Assembly: GCA_030044035.1 (NCBI GenBank)
Contig: JASHWN010000035.1
Coordinates: forward strand, 1 to 7,288
From: Xanthobacteraceae bacterium
Lineage (GTDB): Bacteria; Pseudomonadota; Alphaproteobacteria; Rhizobiales; Xanthobacteraceae
Direction: 5' to 3'
Length of the DNA: 7,288 nt
Shown here: in pieces, positions 5,663 through 7,288 of the stretch
How positions within the stretch are numbered: position 1 is the first letter of the stretch
How the letters are laid out: each line of letters begins with the position of its first letter
Notes under the pieces: generated by a model
What the model was told of the DNA's origin: nothing
Database searches by the model: none
Seen by the model: only the letters and a program-made list of their open reading frames with translations
Made by a program: the position numbers and the translations under genes

Positions 5663-7288
5663 GAGCGCCGCCATATTGACGAGCTGCGCGTCGTTGGCGC
5701 CGAGCGGCACGATCTGCACCGAGCGATCGAGCCCGACCAGCATCGGCCCGATCACGGTGGCGCCGCCGAGCTCCATCAGCAATTTGGTGGAGATCGAGGC
5801 GGAATGGAACGCCGGCATGATCAGCACGTTGGCCGGACCCGACAGCCGGCAGAACGGATACGGCTCGCGCGCTTCCATGTTGAGCGCCACGTCGGCCGCC
5901 ATGTCGCCGTCGTACTCGAAATTGACGCGTTCGCGGTCGAGCAGCCGCACCGCTTCCTGAACGCGCTCGGAGCGCTCGCCGGACGGATGGCCGAAGGTCG
6001 AAAACGCGAGCAGCGCGAGCCGCGGCTCGTAACCGAGTGCGCGGGCCACGCGCGCCGCTTCGACGGCGATCTCGGCGAGATCCTGCGCGGTCGGCATCTC
6101 GGTCACCGCGGTGTCGGCGACCAGCACGGTGCGCCCGCGCGCCAGAACCAACGACGCGCCCATGACGCGATGCCCGGGCTTGGCGTCGATGCAGCGCCGC
6201 ACATCATCGAGCGCGACGGAAAAATTGCGGGTGACGCCGGTCACCATGGCGTCGGCGTCGCCGAGCGCCACCATGCAGGACGCGAAGTGGTTGCGGTCCT
6301 GATTGACCAGACGCTGGCAGTCGCGCTGCAAAAAGCCGCGGCGCTGCAGGCGTTCGTACAGATACGCCGCATAGGCGGCGTTGCGCCGCGACAGCGCGGC
6401 ATTGATGATCTCGATGCCGCCGCCGAGCTCGACGCCGAGCGCCTTGGCGGTTTCGCGCACGCGGTTTTCGCGGCCGCACAAGAGCGCGCTGCCGAGCCCC
6501 TGATGCACGAAGCTCGCGGCGGCGCGGATCACCTGCTCCTCTTCGCCCTCGGCGAACACCACGCGGCGCGGCTGGCGGCGCAGCTCCTGGAAAATGCGCG
6601 CCAGCACGCCGGCGATCGGATCGCGCCGGCTGCGCAATTGCTCGCGGTAGGCCTCCATGTCGGCGATCGGCCGCCGCGCCACCTTGGACTCCATGGCGGC
6701 TTTGGCGACCGCCGCCGGCACATGCGAGATGAGCCGCGGATCGAATGGCACCGGGATGATGTAATCGGGGCCGTATTTCGGCCGCGCCCCGTAAGCCGCC
6801 GCCACTTCGTCCGGCACGTCCTCGCGGGCGAGTTCGGCGAGCGCGTGCGCCGCCGCGATCTTCATCTCCATGTTGATGGCGCGGGCGCGTACGTCGAGGG
6901 CGCCGCGGAAGATGTACGGAAAGCCCAGCACGTTGTTGATCTGGTTCGGATAGTCGGAGCGGCCGGTCGCCATGATGGCGTCGGAGCGGACAGCGGCCAC
7001 GTCCTCGACGGTGATTTCCGGATCGGGATTGGCCATGGCGAAGATGACCGGCTTGTCGGCCATCGATTTGACCATCGCCTTGGTCACCGCACCTTTCACC
7101 GACAGACCAAAGAACACATCGGCGCCGGCCAGAGCGTCGGTCAAGGTGCGCGCCTTGGTGTTCACCGCGAAGCCGGACTTCCACTGGTTCATGCCGTCGC
7201 TGCGGCCTTCGTAGATCACGCCCTTGGTGTCGCAGAGGATGAGATTTTCCGGACGGAAGCCGATGGCGCGCAAAAGCTCGAGGCAGGC
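5639..7288 (-). CDS. maeB: NAD(P)-dependent malic enzyme with phosphotransacetylase-like C-terminal domain, C-terminal part
   Basis: The gene runs off the right edge; 549 residues are present of about 760 usual for MaeB, so roughly 210 N-terminal residues with the catalytic malic domain are missing. The enzyme decarboxylates malate to pyruvate and links the TCA cycle to pyruvate and NAD(P)H. The visible part starts inside the nucleotide-binding domain just after the expected GAGAA loop (ACLELLRAIGF, residues 1-11). It continues through CDTKGVIYEGR (19-29), MANPDPEI (85-92) and GRSDYPNQINNVLGFPYIFRGALD (109-132). From about residue 240 there is a phosphotransacetylase-like domain (RVVFAEGEEEQVIRAA, then PYPFCRLSGPANVLIMPAFHSAS near 476-498). 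In characterised enterobacterial and rhizobial homologues this domain lacks transacetylase activity and serves oligomerisation or regulation. The in-frame TTG at 7273 is internal, not a start. Cofactor preference (rhizobia have both NAD and NADP forms) cannot be decided here. Confidence 0.96.
   Translation of the reverse strand, partial: ACLELLRAIGFRPENLILCDTKGVIYEGRSDGMNQWKSGFAVNTKARTLTDALAGADVFFGLSVKGAVTKAMVKSMADKPVIFAMANPDPEITVEDVAAVRSDAIMATGRSDYPNQINNVLGFPYIFRGALDVRARAINMEMKIAAAHALAELAREDVPDEVAAAYGARPKYGPDYIIPVPFDPRLISHVPAAVAKAAMESKVARRPIADMEAYREQLRSRRDPIAGVLARIFQELRRQPRRVVFAEGEEEQVIRAAASFVHQGLGSALLCGRENRVRETAKALGVELGGGIEIINAALSRRNAAYAAYLYERLQRRGFLQRDCQRLVNQDRNHFASCMVALGDADAMVTGVTRNFSVALDDVRRCIDAKPGHRVMGASLVLARGRTVLVADTAVTEMPTAQDLAEIAVEAARVARALGYEPRLALLAFSTFGHPSGERSERVQEAVRLLDRERVNFEYDGDMAADVALNMEAREPYPFCRLSGPANVLIMPAFHSASISTKLLMELGGATVIGPMLVGLDRSVQIVPLGANDAQLVNMAALAAYQVSG

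Noticed and set aside
5657..5672. GGCGGC/GCCGCC stem near the end of the malic enzyme gene considered as a terminator
   Set aside because: It lies inside conserved coding sequence, 18 bases before the T-run, and such stems are common by chance at this base composition.
6204..7184. Second minus-strand frame of 326 codons within the malic enzyme gene
   Set aside because: Arg/Gly-rich shadow in another frame of a well-conserved enzyme.
1..7288. Search for CRISPR repeats, tRNA/rRNA genes, transposase genes, phage or toxin-antitoxin genes
   Set aside because: No repeated units with spacers, no RNA-gene folds and no such protein motifs were seen; nearly all the sequence is explained by metabolic and transport genes.

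Overview
The window reads as one gene-dense stretch of a high-GC alphaproteobacterial chromosome. The strong G/C preference at third codon positions, the malic enzyme with a fused phosphotransacetylase-like domain, and the molybdenum hydroxylase genes together suggest the Rhizobiales (Bradyrhizobiaceae/Xanthobacteraceae-like). This placement is inferred from protein style, not from a marker gene. All seven genes lie on the minus strand, so transcription runs from position 7288 towards position 1. The genes at both window edges are cut.

In the direction of transcription, the first block (7288-4680) holds the C-terminal 549 residues of a MaeB-type malic enzyme and, after a 20-base gap, an intact aldo/keto reductase. 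The second block (4614-2297) is a two-gene ABC exporter. The ATPase and its 511-residue membrane permease overlap by four bases (ATGA). The permease looks like an internal duplication of a six-helix unit. The third block (2156-1) holds a NodB-fold protein resembling the PuuE-type allantoinases and related 'polysaccharide deacetylases'. It is followed closely by the FAD-binding medium subunit and the start of the molybdopterin-binding large subunit of a xanthine dehydrogenase/CO dehydrogenase-family enzyme. The 2Fe-2S small subunit that such an enzyme needs is not in the window.

The third block probably makes a catabolic module. A molybdenum hydroxylase oxidises an aromatic or N-heterocyclic substrate, and the NodB-fold hydrolase, which lacks the usual metal-binding residues, may act on an amide or ring in the same pathway. 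The substrate cannot be read from this window. Blocks one and two look like ordinary metabolic and transport genes.

Non-coding sequence is short: 139 bases at 2157-2296, 65 bases at 4615-4679, and smaller gaps elsewhere. The 2157-2296 gap holds a 9-bp perfect dyad and a good -10-like hexamer. No RNA gene, CRISPR array, insertion sequence or phage gene was seen. I found no clear evidence of a new defence or mobile system. The points most worth checking are the NodB-fold/molybdenum-hydroxylase linkage and the duplicated permease.
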